This document shows, piece by piece, positions 9,596 through 18,471 of a DNA stretch of 64,000 nt (position 1 is the stretch's first letter; every line of letters begins with the position of its first letter). Location: NCBI GenBank assembly GCA_025996815.1, contig BNTT01000002.1:1-64000 (forward strand). The letters run 5' to 3'. Position numbers and translations under genes: made by a program. The notes below the pieces were generated by a model, which saw only the letters and a list, made by a program, of their open reading frames with translations, was not told the DNA's origin and ran no database searches. The DNA comes from Bacteroidia bacterium (GTDB lineage: Bacteria > Bacteroidota > Bacteroidia > Bacteroidales > Azobacteroidaceae).

Positions 9596-10630
9596 ATGCT
9601 TAATCCGGTAATATCAAAAGAAAGTATTCAGCAGGCTAAAAGGCTGATAGACAAGGCTCAACGAATTGTTCTCGTGGCGCACGTTTCGCCCGATGGCGAC
9701 GCAATCGGCTCATCCTTAGCACTTTGGCACGTTCTCAAGCAATTGGGCAAACAGGCGGATGTGATTGTTCCCAACAACTATCCGGGCTTTTTGAAGTGGA
9801 TGGACGGCGTCAAAGACATTGTGGTTGCCGAGTGGAAAGATGCCCTTGCCGCGCGGATGCTTCACAATGCAGAATTGATATTTTGCATGGATTTTAACAT
9901 TCCGAAGCGTGTGCAGCAGTTGTCCGGTTTGCTCGAAAAAGTGCCGGCACGGAAAATCATGATTGACCACCATCCGCAGCCCGCGAATTTTTGCGATGTT
10001 ACGATTTCGCACCCCGAAATGTCGTCTACGAGCGAGTTGCTCTACCGATTTATCAACGACATCGGATTGGATGGGCTGATAAACAAAAGCAGTGCAGAAT
10101 GCCTCTACGCGGGGATGATGACCGACACGGGCGCATTCTCCTACAATTCCAATACCCCTGAAATCTATTATATTATCAGCAAATTGCTGGAAAAAGGTAT
10201 CAATAAGGATATTATTTATCAGAAGGTGTATAACCACTATTCGGAGTCGCGCATCCGCTTGGAGGGCTATGTGCTTTACAAAAAAATGCGCATTTTTGAG
10301 GAATACAATGCCGCCCTGATTACGCTTTCTTTCGAGGAGCAAAAGAAATTTCAGTGGAAAAAAGGCGATACGGAGGGCTTTGTAAACATCCCGTTGAGCA
10401 TCGAGAACATCTGTTTTTCGGTGTTTATCCGCGAAGAGGAAGACATTGTAAAAATTTCGCTCCGGTCGCAGGGCGGCTTCCCCGCCAACGAGTTTGCGAG
10501 CGACGTCTATACCGGCGGAGGGCACCTGAACGCCGCCGGAGGCGAATTTTCCGGCTCATTAGACAACGCCGTCCGCCTGTTTGAGGAGGCTTTGCCGAGA
10601 TATAAAGAACAATTAACAATTAAAAATTAA
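9596..10630 (+). CDS. DHH/DHHA1 phosphoesterase, NrnA-like (oligoribonuclease / pAp phosphatase)
   Basis: 344 residues. The N-terminal DHH domain shows AHVSPDGDAIGSS, FCMDFN and MIDHHPQP, which hold the Asp and His metal ligands, and ECLYAGMMTDTGAF. The C-terminal DHHA1 domain ends with the GGGHLNAAGG glycine-rich block. Proteins of this class degrade short RNA oligomers and dephosphorylate pAp. It lies 5 bases after uxuA and before a lipoprotein gene, an arrangement that looks like a run-on housekeeping unit. The cytoplasmic location follows from the lack of a signal peptide. Confidence 0.9.
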   Translation: MLNPVISKESIQQAKRLIDKAQRIVLVAHVSPDGDAIGSSLALWHVLKQLGKQADVIVPNNYPGFLKWMDGVKDIVVAEWKDALAARMLHNAELIFCMDFNIPKRVQQLSGLLEKVPARKIMIDHHPQPANFCDVTISHPEMSSTSELLYRFINDIGLDGLINKSSAECLYAGMMTDTGAFSYNSNTPEIYYIISKLLEKGINKDIIYQKVYNHYSESRIRLEGYVLYKKMRIFEEYNAALITLSFEEQKKFQWKKGDTEGFVNIPLSIENICFSVFIREEEDIVKISLRSQGGFPANEFASDVYTGGGHLNAAGGEFSGSLDNAVRLFEEALPRYKEQLTIKN

Positions 10631-10643
10631 GAATTAAAAATTA
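10608..10643 (+). repeat. AT-rich short-unit repeat (AATTAAAAATT type)
   Basis: The sequence repeats units such as AACAATT, AAAAATT and AAGAATT in a row, covering the end of the DHH gene and the gap after it. Similar strings occur as intergenic filler in many Bacteroidales. It is followed directly by a pair of palindromes. Confidence 0.5.
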
Positions 10644-10659
10644 TGGAAAAGGGTCAATA

Positions 10660-10706
10660 TGTCCCGCAGGGACAACACTTTATTAACCGTAGGCTTCAGC
10701 CTACGG
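10660..10706 (+). repeat. Paired palindromes, REP-like element
   Basis: Two stem-loops sit 12 bases apart. The first has arms TGTCCC and GGGACA around GCA (10660-10674). The second has arms CCGTAGGC and GCCTACGG around TTCA (10687-10706). The element ends 5 bases before the lipoprotein ATG at 10712. From memory, similar two-hairpin sequences are dispersed in other Bacteroidales genomes. It could form a structured leader or be a non-autonomous mobile repeat. Confidence 0.65.
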
Positions 10707-10711
10707 GCATT

Positions 10712-11269
10712 ATGAAACTGGTCATTTCGCTTGTTGCAACTGTCTTTGCGACAATGTCTTGCGATACTTCAAAAACATTGCAGGAATACATTGATGAAGA
10801 AAAGGATGCCATTAAAAGATACATCAGTGCGCAAGGGATTGTGCCGCTGGCAGAATTTCCTACCGACACCATATTTGAAGAAAATGAGTATTTTCGGACA
10901 TCTGACGGACTTTATTTCCGCGTAAACAAGAAAGGTACCGGACGGAAATACAAATATCTGGACGAGGTGCTCGTGCGCTTCGACTATTTCTATTATGTCA
11001 AGTCATTTGTGTCTAAGGAGGGTGCCGACACGATTTTTGCGTCCACTTTTGCCAACTATTTTCCAATGGAATTTAACTATGGCAATCCTTACAGTTATGG
11101 CAAAAGCACTTACGACTTGTCGTGCAATGGCTGGGCGGTTCCGTTGAGTTATGTGAACGAGGGGACGGTTATTGACCTGCTTGTGCCGTCGGCTTTGGGC
11201 ACGTCGTCGGACAATAGCGGCTTCAGTCCGGTGTTTTACAAAAATTTGACATACAGAATGCAACCCTGA
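10712..11269 (+). CDS. Lipoprotein, DUF4827-like (FKBP-like fold suspected)
   Basis: 185 residues from the ATG at 10712. The upstream ATG at 10643 would translate straight through the palindromic element and give a product with no signal peptide, so the later start is preferred. The N-terminus MKLVISLVATVFATMSC is a lipoprotein signal with the Cys at residue 17. The rest resembles a Bacteroidales-restricted lipoprotein family with a peptidyl-prolyl isomerase-like core (GLYFRVNKKGTG near residue 65, then a segment ending in LLVPSALG). The role is not known; chaperone-like work at the outer membrane is possible. It precedes the sugar-phosphate mutase gene by 19 bases. Confidence 0.7.
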   Translation: MKLVISLVATVFATMSCDTSKTLQEYIDEEKDAIKRYISAQGIVPLAEFPTDTIFEENEYFRTSDGLYFRVNKKGTGRKYKYLDEVLVRFDYFYYVKSFVSKEGADTIFASTFANYFPMEFNYGNPYSYGKSTYDLSCNGWAVPLSYVNEGTVIDLLVPSALGTSSDNSGFSPVFYKNLTYRMQP

Positions 11270-11288
11270 TAAATAAAATCTATAAAAT

Positions 11289-12659
11289 ATGTCGTTAATA
11301 AAATCTATTTCCGGAATACGCGGAACCATCGGCGGACAAGCCGGTGAGGGGCTTTCCCCACTTGATGTGGTAAAATTCACGGCGGCTTATGCCACGCTGA
11401 TTAAGTCTGCCGACCCGTCGGCACGCACGATTGTGGTGGGCAGAGATGCCCGCATTTCGGGCGAGATGGTGCGCAACATGGTGGTGGGCACCCTTATGGG
11501 TATGGGTCTGGACGTGGTGGACATCGGTTTGGCAACCACCCCAACGACCGAATTGGCAGTTACGATGGAACACGCCGCAGGCGGCATCATCCTCACCGCT
11601 TCGCACAATCCCAAACAGTGGAACGCCCTGAAACTGCTCAACGCCAAAGGCGAATTTCTCAACGCCGCCGAAGGCAACGAAATCCTGCAAATCGCTGAAC
11701 GCGAGTCGTTTACCTTCGCCGAAGTGGATAAATTGGGCAAAGTGAAAACGGACAATTCCTATACGAAAAAGCATATCGACCATGTGTTGGCATTGAAATT
11801 GGTGGACGCGGCAACCATCAAAAAAGCCGATTTCACGGTGGCGATTGACACGGTCAATTCCGTTGGCGGCATCGTGCTGCCCGAACTACTGCGCGCACTT
11901 GGGGTGAACAAAATCATCGAACTGAACACCGCTCCGACAGGCGTTTTCGCCCACAATCCGGAGCCGTTGCCGCAGCATTTGACGGAAATAGCCGACCTCA
12001 TCAAAAACAAAAAAGCCGATGTGGGCTTTGTGGTTGACCCCGATGTAGACCGTTTGGCGATTATCACAGAAAAAGGCGAGATGTTTGGCGAAGAATACAC
12101 GCTCGTGTCTGTTGCGGATTATGTGCTGTCGCACACGCCCGGCAACACGGTTTCCAATATGAGTTCGACACGCGCCCTGCGCGACGTTACCGAACGTCGC
12201 GGGGGAAAATACACCGCCTCCGCCGTTGGCGAAGTCAATGTGGTGAAGCAAATGAAAGACTCCAACGCCGTCATCGGCGGCGAAGGCAACGGCGGGGTCA
12301 TCTACCCGGCTTCGCACTACGGTCGCGACGCGCTGGTAGGCATCGGCTTGTTCCTCACGCACCTGGCAAAGACGGGCAAGACGGTGAGCGAACTCCGCGC
12401 CACCTATCCAAGCTATTTTATGGCAAAAGAACGGCTCGATTTAAGCCCGACAACGGACGTGGACGCACTTCTCGCATCCGTGAAAAAGAAATACGCCGAC
12501 TATCCGGTGAATGATATCGACGGCGTGAAAGTCGATTTCCCCGACCGCTGGGTGCATTTTCGCAAGTCCAACACCGAGCCAATCGTCCGCATCTACACCG
12601 AAGCCCCCACGCAACGCGAGGCGGAGGAGTTGGCAAAATCGGTGATGAGCATCATATAA
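11289..12659 (+). CDS. glmM: Phosphoglucosamine mutase
   Basis: 456 residues, normal for the alpha-D-phosphohexomutase family. The active-site serine loop TASHNP is near residue 100, the metal loop is DPDVDRLA near residue 245, the sugar-binding loop is GGEGNGGV, and the C-terminal phosphate loop contains [16 protein letters not shown]. In Bacteroidota this gene normally supplies glucosamine-1-phosphate for UDP-GlcNAc and cell-wall synthesis. A phosphomannomutase with mixed specificity cannot be excluded from sequence alone. It is followed at 12692 by lolD with little spacing. Confidence 0.88.
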   Translation: MSLIKSISGIRGTIGGQAGEGLSPLDVVKFTAAYATLIKSADPSARTIVVGRDARISGEMVRNMVVGTLMGMGLDVVDIGLATTPTTELAVTMEHAAGGIILTASHNPKQWNALKLLNAKGEFLNAAEGNEILQIAERESFTFAEVDKLGKVKTDNSYTKKHIDHVLALKLVDAATIKKADFTVAIDTVNSVGGIVLPELLRALGVNKIIELNTAPTGVFAHNPEPLPQHLTEIADLIKNKKADVGFVVDPDVDRLAIITEKGEMFGEEYTLVSVADYVLSHTPGNTVSNMSSTRALRDVTERRGGKYTASAVGEVNVVKQMKDSNAVIGGEGNGGVIYPASHYGRDALVGIGLFLTHLAKTGKTVSELRATYPSYFMAKERLDLSPTTDVDALLASVKKKYADYPVNDIDGVKVDFPDRWVHFRKSNTEPIVRIYTEAPTQREAEELAKSVMSII

Positions 12660-12691
12660 AAATACTGAATCTGATAAGTTGTAGAAACATA

Positions 12692-13384
12692 GTGAAAAAT
12701 TTTGGCACGCTGAATGTGCTGAAAGGCATTACCCTCACGATTGAAAAAGGCGAGGTGGTTTCTATTGTCGGTCCGAGCGGTGCGGGGAAAACCACTTTGC
12801 TGCAAATTCTCGGCACATTAGACAAGCCCGATATGGGGGCGGTCTTTTACGGCGATGTGAACGTTAATGAACTGAAAGAGAAGGAATTAGCGGCGTTTCG
12901 CAATAAAAATATCGGCTTTGTTTTTCAATTTCATCAGTTGTTGCCGGAGTTTACCGCTTTGGAAAATGTGATGATTCCGACTTTGATTGGGTCGGCGCGC
13001 CCGTCTGATGCCGAGAAAAAGGCGAAAGACATCCTTAATTTTTTGGGATTGTCTGACCGCATCTCGCACAAGCCTGCCGAACTGAGCGGGGGCGAAAAGC
13101 AGCGCGTGGCGGTTGCTCGCGCGTTGGTGAATCAGCCCGAAGTGATTTTTGCCGACGAGCCGTCCGGCAGTTTGGATACCAAAAACAAGGAGGAATTGCA
13201 TCAACTTTTTTTTGACCTGCGTGCCGAATTTCACCAGACATTCGTCATCGTTACCCACGATGAGGACTTGGCACGATTGACCGACCGCACCCTTTATATG
13301 ACCGACGGAGCCGTTGAAATCAGCAGGGGCAGGCGAATCAAGGGCAAGAAACCCGCCGCGCCGGTACAATTATCGCTTTTTTAA
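12692..13384 (+). CDS. lolD: LolD-type ABC transporter ATP-binding protein
   Basis: 230 residues from a GTG. Walker A is GPSGAGKTT, the ABC signature is [15 protein letters not shown], Walker B is VIFADEPSG, and the switch His is in VTHDED. LolD powers release of lipoproteins from the inner membrane with LolC and LolE; those partners are not in this window. The GTG start gives [13 protein letters not shown], lacking most of the first beta strand found in LolD. In frame upstream lies CTG ATA AGT TGT AGA AAC ATA GTG, which would give (M)ISCRNIV and restore the normal N-terminus, so translation may begin at a CTG at 12671. No ATG is available in that stretch. Confidence 0.88.
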   Translation: MKNFGTLNVLKGITLTIEKGEVVSIVGPSGAGKTTLLQILGTLDKPDMGAVFYGDVNVNELKEKELAAFRNKNIGFVFQFHQLLPEFTALENVMIPTLIGSARPSDAEKKAKDILNFLGLSDRISHKPAELSGGEKQRVAVARALVNQPEVIFADEPSGSLDTKNKEELHQLFFDLRAEFHQTFVIVTHDEDLARLTDRTLYMTDGAVEISRGRRIKGKKPAAPVQLSLF

Positions 13385-13409
13385 ACATATATAATATAGT
13401 ATAACTGAA

Positions 13410-14186
13410 ATGTGGAAAACCTTTTTTTATTTCTCGAAGCGGGAACGCCAAGGGATTGTGCTCTTAGCCGTGCTCATTGCGGGCGTGTTGTTGGGAAAAT
13501 GGTTCTTTCGGGTGCCTCCGGCGGAGGTGTTGGAGGAAAGTCTGGACGTGGAAGTGCTCAATGGCGACGACGGCAAGCCGACACGGACGTATGTGCCTCT
13601 GCCGCAGCGGGATGCACCGTCAAAGGCATCGCCAAGGGCATCGCAGGAGCGGGAATTGCGCGACAAGGAGTTGCGCGACAAGCCTGCGCCGGTTAAAACC
13701 CGCACGTTTTATGCCAAAGACCGCGACACCATCGTGCGCCCTGCGCCGCGAGCCGATGTGCCGAGGCAGGATAAGTTTGCCAAGGGCGAAACGCTCCAAC
13801 TGAATGCCGCCGACACGCTGGAATTGAAGAAAATCCCCGGCGTGGGGTCGTCCTTTGCCAAGCGCATCGTGGCGTATCGCAACATTTTGGGAGGCTATCA
13901 CCGCGTGGAGCAGTTGCAAGAGGTGTATGGGATGTATGTCGAACTGTTTGAGCAGATTACGCCCTACATTCGGGTGGATGACACCGACATCGTGCGCATT
14001 GAGGTGAACAAAGCCGGCATCGACAAGTTGCGAAACCACCCGTATCTCAATTTTTATCAGGCAAAAGCCATCATTGAAACGCGCAAAAAACTCGGAAAGT
14101 TGCAGGGTATCAGCGATTTGCAACTGCTCGAAGAATTTACCGCCAACGATTGGACGCGCGTTGCGCCCTATTTGGATTTTCAATAG
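13410..14186 (+). CDS. ComEA-like helix-hairpin-helix protein, membrane anchored
   Basis: 258 residues. A short cytoplasmic end (MWKTFFYFSKRERQG) leads into one membrane helix at about 17-33. A charged, Pro-rich linker follows (about 35-125). The rest holds two helix-hairpin-helix regions: LNAADTLELKKIPGVGSSFAKRIV and VNKAGIDKLRNHPYLNFYQA. Such proteins bind double-stranded DNA without sequence specificity, as ComEA does in DNA uptake. Its role in this organism is not certain. Its 3' end overlaps the 3' end of gldH on the other strand by 7 bases. Confidence 0.8.
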   Translation: MWKTFFYFSKRERQGIVLLAVLIAGVLLGKWFFRVPPAEVLEESLDVEVLNGDDGKPTRTYVPLPQRDAPSKASPRASQERELRDKELRDKPAPVKTRTFYAKDRDTIVRPAPRADVPRQDKFAKGETLQLNAADTLELKKIPGVGSSFAKRIVAYRNILGGYHRVEQLQEVYGMYVELFEQITPYIRVDDTDIVRIEVNKAGIDKLRNHPYLNFYQAKAIIETRKKLGKLQGISDLQLLEEFTANDWTRVAPYLDFQ

Positions 14187-14662
14187 TCCGGTTCTGATTT
14201 TACCCGTTTCATCACCCGCAGCCCCACGTCGGTGATGCCCCGCAGCGGATTTTCGCTCATCTCCTGCCTGATGGTATAAACGTAAATGCCGGAATCGGGA
14301 TACTGTATGTTGGTTTGAACGGGGATTTCCGTGTCGTAGATACTGATGCCGTTGCCATACCATCTGCCGTTTCGGTCGGCTAAAGTGGCGTGGATGGTGT
14401 CCGTTTGGAGGCTGCCGTCGGTGTTGAGGATGTCTACGACCAACCAGATGTTGCGGAAATTATATTCGTTGGTGTTGCGCAATTCGAGGAAGACATTATA
14501 TAACTGTCGAATGCTTTGTACGGGCACTTCAAAGCGAATCTCTTCCTGCGCATCCCACGCTCCGGACGAAAACGAGCGAAACTGATAATAGTGTTCTTCC
14601 ACCGGCGAACAGGCAGTGAAGACAAGCATTAAACCGGCGATAATCAAGCATTTACTATTCAT
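14180..14662 (-). CDS. gldH: Gliding motility lipoprotein GldH
   Basis: 160 residues, normal for GldH. The lipoprotein signal ends with VFTAC near residue 18. The body shows the GldH pattern: YYQFRSFSSGAWDAQEEIRFEV, then LELRNTNEYNFRNIWL and NPLRGITDVGLRV. GldH is found with the gliding and T9SS machinery of Bacteroidota and is kept in many non-motile Bacteroidales. This fits the T9SS-tailed proteins elsewhere in the window. Its start overlaps the end of the RicT-like gene by 8 bases, so the two are probably translated from one message with holB. Confidence 0.88.
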   Translation of the reverse strand: MNSKCLIIAGLMLVFTACSPVEEHYYQFRSFSSGAWDAQEEIRFEVPVQSIRQLYNVFLELRNTNEYNFRNIWLVVDILNTDGSLQTDTIHATLADRNGRWYGNGISIYDTEIPVQTNIQYPDSGIYVYTIRQEMSENPLRGITDVGLRVMKRVKSEPDY

Positions 14663-15872
14663 TAGTTGAAGTTTTTTTTATGAGTAACTTGGGTGCCGAA
14701 GATGCCGGAGGCGTTGCGGGTGGTGCCTGACGGTTGTTGTTATTATTATTATTATTATTGTTGTTGCGGTTACGGTTGTTGTTGTTGCGCTTATTCTTTT
14801 TCGCTCGGTCGAAGCGCGACACGCTGCCTTCCAAAATGTCTTTATACTCCCTTGGCGGCGGCGTTCCCTTGGCGGCGGCGGTGTCCAAAGTAGCCGGTTT
14901 TTGCCCATTTTGGTTCATCTGAAGCACTTCAAAGGCACGTTCTCCCGAGATTGTTACCAAATTCGCCGCAAAACGTTTGTCCGTCGAATATTGCATTATA
15001 CCTTTGAAAACATCGGTTTTGAAATGATAATACGTTGCATCCAGCGTTTCCAACTGCGCTTCGTAGGGCGGAAATTGCTTGCGCGCCTCCATATAGGCAT
15101 CCACCTCGAAGTTGAAACAGCATTTGAGTTTGGCGCACTGCCCCGCCAATTTTTGCGGATTGAGCGAAATATCCTGCAAGCGTGCCGCCCCCGTGCCCAC
15201 CGACACGAAATTTTGCATCCAGCCCGAACAGCACAATTCGCGCCCACAGGGACCCATACCGCCGATACGCCCCGCCTCCTGACGCGCACCAATCTGTTTC
15301 ATTTCGATGCGCACCCTGAAAGCCTCCGCCAAATCCTTAATCAGTTGGCGAAAATCGACCCGCCCATCGGCGATGTAATAAAAAATTGCCTTGCCGCCAT
15401 CGCCCTGATACTCCACGTCGCCGATTTTCATTTGCAACCGCAGAACTTCGGCGATTTTGCGCGCGCGAATCATCGTGTCGTGCTCCTTCGCCTTCGCCTC
15501 CTCGTATTTTTCCATATCCGCCGATTTTGCGATGCGATAGACCCGTCGAATGTCCTCATCGGGCTTTATGCGGTTCTTTTTCATCTGCAAGAGCACCAGT
15601 TGACCGGTCAGTGTAACCGTCCCGATGTCGTGTCCGGGGGAGGCTTCCACCGCAACGACATCGCCTTTGGTCAGTTCCAGATTGTCGCTGTTGAGGTAGT
15701 AGCCCTTGCGCGTGTTTTTGAATTGCACCTCCACATAGTTGGTCGCGTTTTGCGCCTCGCTGATGTCGCCCAACCAGTCGAACGTTTCGAGTTTGCCGCA
15801 CGGTTTGATGCAACTGCCGCCCCTTTTCGGGCATTTGGGGCAACTTTGCCCGTTGTATAATCTATATTCCAT
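14655..15872 (-). CDS. RicT/YaaT-like PSP1 domain protein with poly-Asn tail
   Basis: 405 residues. The N-terminus is Cys-rich (CPKCPKRGGSC), and the PSP1 domain continues to about residue 300. It holds the cysteine blocks GPCGRELCCSGWM and CAKLKCCF, which in RicT bind iron-sulfur clusters. RicT-type proteins act in RNA processing complexes in Firmicutes; the Bacteroidota role is less clear. The C-terminal ~55 residues are a low-complexity tail of Lys, Arg and a run of about eleven Asn, encoded by a trinucleotide microsatellite. It sits between holB and gldH, the order often seen in Bacteroidales. Confidence 0.85.
   Translation of the reverse strand: MEYRLYNGQSCPKCPKRGGSCIKPCGKLETFDWLGDISEAQNATNYVEVQFKNTRKGYYLNSDNLELTKGDVVAVEASPGHDIGTVTLTGQLVLLQMKKNRIKPDEDIRRVYRIAKSADMEKYEEAKAKEHDTMIRARKIAEVLRLQMKIGDVEYQGDGGKAIFYYIADGRVDFRQLIKDLAEAFRVRIEMKQIGARQEAGRIGGMGPCGRELCCSGWMQNFVSVGTGAARLQDISLNPQKLAGQCAKLKCCFNFEVDAYMEARKQFPPYEAQLETLDATYYHFKTDVFKGIMQYSTDKRFAANLVTISGERAFEVLQMNQNGQKPATLDTAAAKGTPPPREYKDILEGSVSRFDRAKKNKRNNNNRNRNNNNNNNNNNNRQAPPATPPASSAPKLLIKKTSTNE
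14733..14788 (+). repeat. AAC/AAT trinucleotide microsatellite inside the RicT-like gene
   Basis: On the plus strand this reads as runs of GTT and ATT triplets, encoding Asn on the minus strand. Being triplets, changes in copy number alter the length of the tail without shifting the frame. Confidence 0.85.
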
Positions 15873-15875
15873 TGT

Positions 15876-16907
15876 TTATCTTTTTAATAATACTGCTATT
15901 TTCATTGATAAGTCGAAAAAAACCATCTTCGCATTGACGTTCGATTCGATATGTCGCTCCGCTAATTCGAGTTCGCCCACAAAGTCGAACACATTGCGCT
16001 CGTTGACGAATGTGTGAAACTTGACGGCAAAATCCGCCTCATTTTCGTTCATATAATTGATTTGGGGCTGATTCAGAATGTTCAGGAAATTTTCCCGCAC
16101 TTGCCGCTGGGCATACGCCAGAAAGGCTTTTTGCTTGTCGCGCCCCAAAGCGTGAAAGTCCTCCGACTTCGCCTTCATCCCGCGCAGGTTGTGCGACACC
16201 GAGTTGCGCATAATGGACTTGAACAATTCCAAAAACATATCTGTTTCGTCGGTCGATTGGCGCACATTTTCGTCCGAAAGCAGCGGCACAATCAGCTGCT
16301 GACACCGCGAGCGGATGGTTGTGATGATTTTGTCAGGCTCTTCCGCCACCAGCAAAAAGACCGTCTTGTCGGGCGGCTCTTCCAGCAGTTTCAGCAATTT
16401 ATTGGCAGCCGCCTCCTGCATTTTTTCGGGCAGCCAGATAATCATCACTTTATAGTCCGATTCATAACTTTTGAAATTCAATTTGCGCACAATCTCGTTG
16501 CTCTCGCGGGCATAAATAGTGCCCTGAGCATTGCCTGCCTGTATCTTTTCGAGCCAGCCACTAAGATTGGAATTGGGCGTTTTCATCAAAAACTCCCGCC
16601 ATTCAGGCAAAAAATCGTCGCAAAAAGCATCGCGACTACTTATTTTATTGATAATCGGGAACACGAAATGCAAATCGGGATGCGCCAACTTGTTGATTTT
16701 CTGACAACTCGGACACGCCCCGCAAGCATCATCCGCCGCCCGCCCGGTGCACAACAAATAGCGCGCATAAGCAACCGCCAACGGCAAAGCACCCGCGCCC
16801 TCCGGTCCCGAAAGGAGCCGGGCGTGGGGGATAACGCCCTCCTGAACGGACTGTATCAGTCGCGCCCTAAGGTCTGTATGTCCTTTTATGTCCTTGAAAT
16901 ATAGCAT
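15876..16907 (-). CDS. holB: DNA polymerase III subunit delta'
   Basis: 343 residues. The AAA+ clamp-loader core is present: GHTDLRARL, HARLLSGPEGAG in the P-loop position, then a zinc-binding cluster with Cys spaced as in CTGRAADDACGACPSC, and the sensor region ITTIRSRCQQL. The P-loop lacks the usual Lys-Thr, as is common in delta' which does not hydrolyse ATP. It is part of the sliding clamp loader. A promoter-like element lies 24 bases before the ATG. It heads the minus-strand unit holB, RicT-like, gldH. Confidence 0.92.
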   Translation of the reverse strand: MLYFKDIKGHTDLRARLIQSVQEGVIPHARLLSGPEGAGALPLAVAYARYLLCTGRAADDACGACPSCQKINKLAHPDLHFVFPIINKISSRDAFCDDFLPEWREFLMKTPNSNLSGWLEKIQAGNAQGTIYARESNEIVRKLNFKSYESDYKVMIIWLPEKMQEAAANKLLKLLEEPPDKTVFLLVAEEPDKIITTIRSRCQQLIVPLLSDENVRQSTDETDMFLELFKSIMRNSVSHNLRGMKAKSEDFHALGRDKQKAFLAYAQRQVRENFLNILNQPQINYMNENEADFAVKFHTFVNERNVFDFVGELELAERHIESNVNAKMVFFDLSMKIAVLLKR

Positions 16908-16930
16908 CCGCCATTAAAATCATTAAAGGG

Positions 16931-16938
16931 CAAAGGTA
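16931..16938 (-). promoter_or_regulatory. Bacteroidota -7 element for holB
   Basis: TACCTTTG on the minus strand, followed by CCC, 24 bases from the holB ATG. It faces away from the aspartate kinase promoter 60 bases further on, giving a compact divergent control region. Confidence 0.65.
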
Positions 16939-16997
16939 CTACTTTTTTTTCAAATAGCAAATTCGGGATAACCGAGGTTTGGCTAAATCTTTTTTTG

Positions 16998-17005
16998 TAC
17001 CTTTG
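16998..17005 (+). promoter_or_regulatory. Bacteroidota -7 element for aspartate kinase
   Basis: TACCTTTG on the plus strand, 27 bases before the ATG at 17032. A GTG at 17005 overlaps this element and so is not a plausible start codon. Confidence 0.7.
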
Positions 17006-17031
17006 TGCCCAAATTTCAAAAACAAAGGACG

Positions 17032-18417
17032 ATGTTAACGGTAGAAAAAATTGGCGGCACGAGTATGTCGCAGTTTGGGGAGTGCTTGAAGAATATTGTC
17101 AAGCGCAATCGCACGGCGGAAACGATGTATAATCGTATTTTTGTGGTGTCGGCGTATAATAATGTGACGAATTGGCTGCTGGAGCACAAAAAAACGGGCG
17201 AACAGGGCGTGTATGCCCGGTTTCAAAAAAACGAGGACTACGAAATGGTTTTGGACGAGCTGTATGAGAAGTTACTCGCTATCAATCAGGGGTTTGATGG
17301 CATCGGGTTGAATCTCTCCGAGGCAAACAGTTTCATCAAATACCGCATCAAGCAGGCGAAAACCTATTTGTCGTCGATGAACCAGGTGCTGACTTCCGGC
17401 TATGTCGAAAAAAGCAGTATCTACTTGGCTGTCAGAGAGATACTCGCCTCCATCGGCGAAGCCCACTCGGCTTGGAACTCGGTGAATATCCTCAACAACA
17501 ACGGCATCAACGCCACGTTTATCGACCTCTGCGGGTTCAACGATTCGGAAGAACTGACGATTGACGAGCGCATCCACAAGGCTTTTGAAGGCATCGACTT
17601 TGCCAAAACGCTCTGTGTGGCAACAGGTTACACGAAGGGAACAGAGGGCATCATGCGCGCCTTCGACCGGGGCTATTCGGAGGTGACGTTCAGCAAAATC
17701 GCCGTCGAAGTGAAGGCTGCCGAGGCGATTATCCACAAGGAATTTCACCTGTCGAGTGCCGACCCCAAACTGGTGGGCAAAGACAAATCCATCCCCGTGG
17801 GCAACACCAACTACGTCGTTGCCGACCAATTGGCGGACGTGGGCATGGAAGCCATCCACCCCAAAGCCGCGAAGCCGCTGGAACTCGCCGGCGTGAAAAT
17901 CCGCATCAAAAACACCTTTGAGCCTGACCACGCGGGCACTCTGATTTCCAACGACTACATCTCCCCCACCCCAAAGGTTGAAATAGTGTCGGGCACCGAC
18001 CGCGTGATTGCCTTTGAAGTGCACGACCCGCTGATGGTGGGCGAAGTGGGCTACGACCTCAAAATCATGCAGTTGATGCAAAAACACGACATCAGTTACA
18101 TCCTGAAATCGACAAACGCCAACAGCATCACAATGGTGGTGTGGGACAATGCCGCCGCGCACAGGATGCTGAGCGAGATGGAAAAAACGGTGTACAGCCT
18201 CACCGTGAAGCCCGTAGCAATAGTCTGCGCGATGGGTACCAACATCGCCTATCCGGGCTTTTTGGCGCGCGGGGCAAAGGCTCTGTTCGACGAAAACATC
18301 AACATCGAATGCTTCGGGCAGTCGCTGAAGCAGGTGAACATGCAATTTGTAATCGCCCGCGACCGCTACGTGGATGCCGTGAAGGCACTAAACAATGCCC
18401 TTTGTGCCAATCAATAA
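17032..18417 (+). CDS. lysC: Aspartate kinase
   Basis: 461 residues from the ATG placed just after the promoter. It begins VEKIGGTSM, the form of the KFGGSS phosphate-binding motif found in the divergent Bacteroidota enzymes. Later blocks include FIDLCGFNDSEEL, VATGYTKGTEGIM and GRG-like FDRGYSEVTFS, and two ACT repeats make up the last ~150 residues. It phosphorylates aspartate as the first step to lysine, threonine and methionine, usually with feedback control through the ACT domains. It is monofunctional, with no fused homoserine dehydrogenase. The gene symbol is by function only, since the isozyme type cannot be told. Confidence 0.9.
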   Translation: MLTVEKIGGTSMSQFGECLKNIVKRNRTAETMYNRIFVVSAYNNVTNWLLEHKKTGEQGVYARFQKNEDYEMVLDELYEKLLAINQGFDGIGLNLSEANSFIKYRIKQAKTYLSSMNQVLTSGYVEKSSIYLAVREILASIGEAHSAWNSVNILNNNGINATFIDLCGFNDSEELTIDERIHKAFEGIDFAKTLCVATGYTKGTEGIMRAFDRGYSEVTFSKIAVEVKAAEAIIHKEFHLSSADPKLVGKDKSIPVGNTNYVVADQLADVGMEAIHPKAAKPLELAGVKIRIKNTFEPDHAGTLISNDYISPTPKVEIVSGTDRVIAFEVHDPLMVGEVGYDLKIMQLMQKHDISYILKSTNANSITMVVWDNAAAHRMLSEMEKTVYSLTVKPVAIVCAMGTNIAYPGFLARGAKALFDENINIECFGQSLKQVNMQFVIARDRYVDAVKALNNALCANQ

Positions 18418-18457
18418 TTTTTTTTGCATTTTTTGCTTGTCATTCAAAAAAAATGCG

Positions 18458-18465
18458 TACCTTTG
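18458..18465 (+). promoter_or_regulatory. Bacteroidota -7 element for the structured leader RNA
   Basis: TACCTTTG followed by ACGC. It lies 302 bases before the next start codon, so it makes a long leader or a separate small RNA. Confidence 0.7.
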
Positions 18466-18471
18466 ACGCAA

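Noticed and set aside
16014-16904. 296-codon plus-strand frame opposite holB
   Set aside because: Shadow of holB, whose clamp-loader motifs are on the minus strand.
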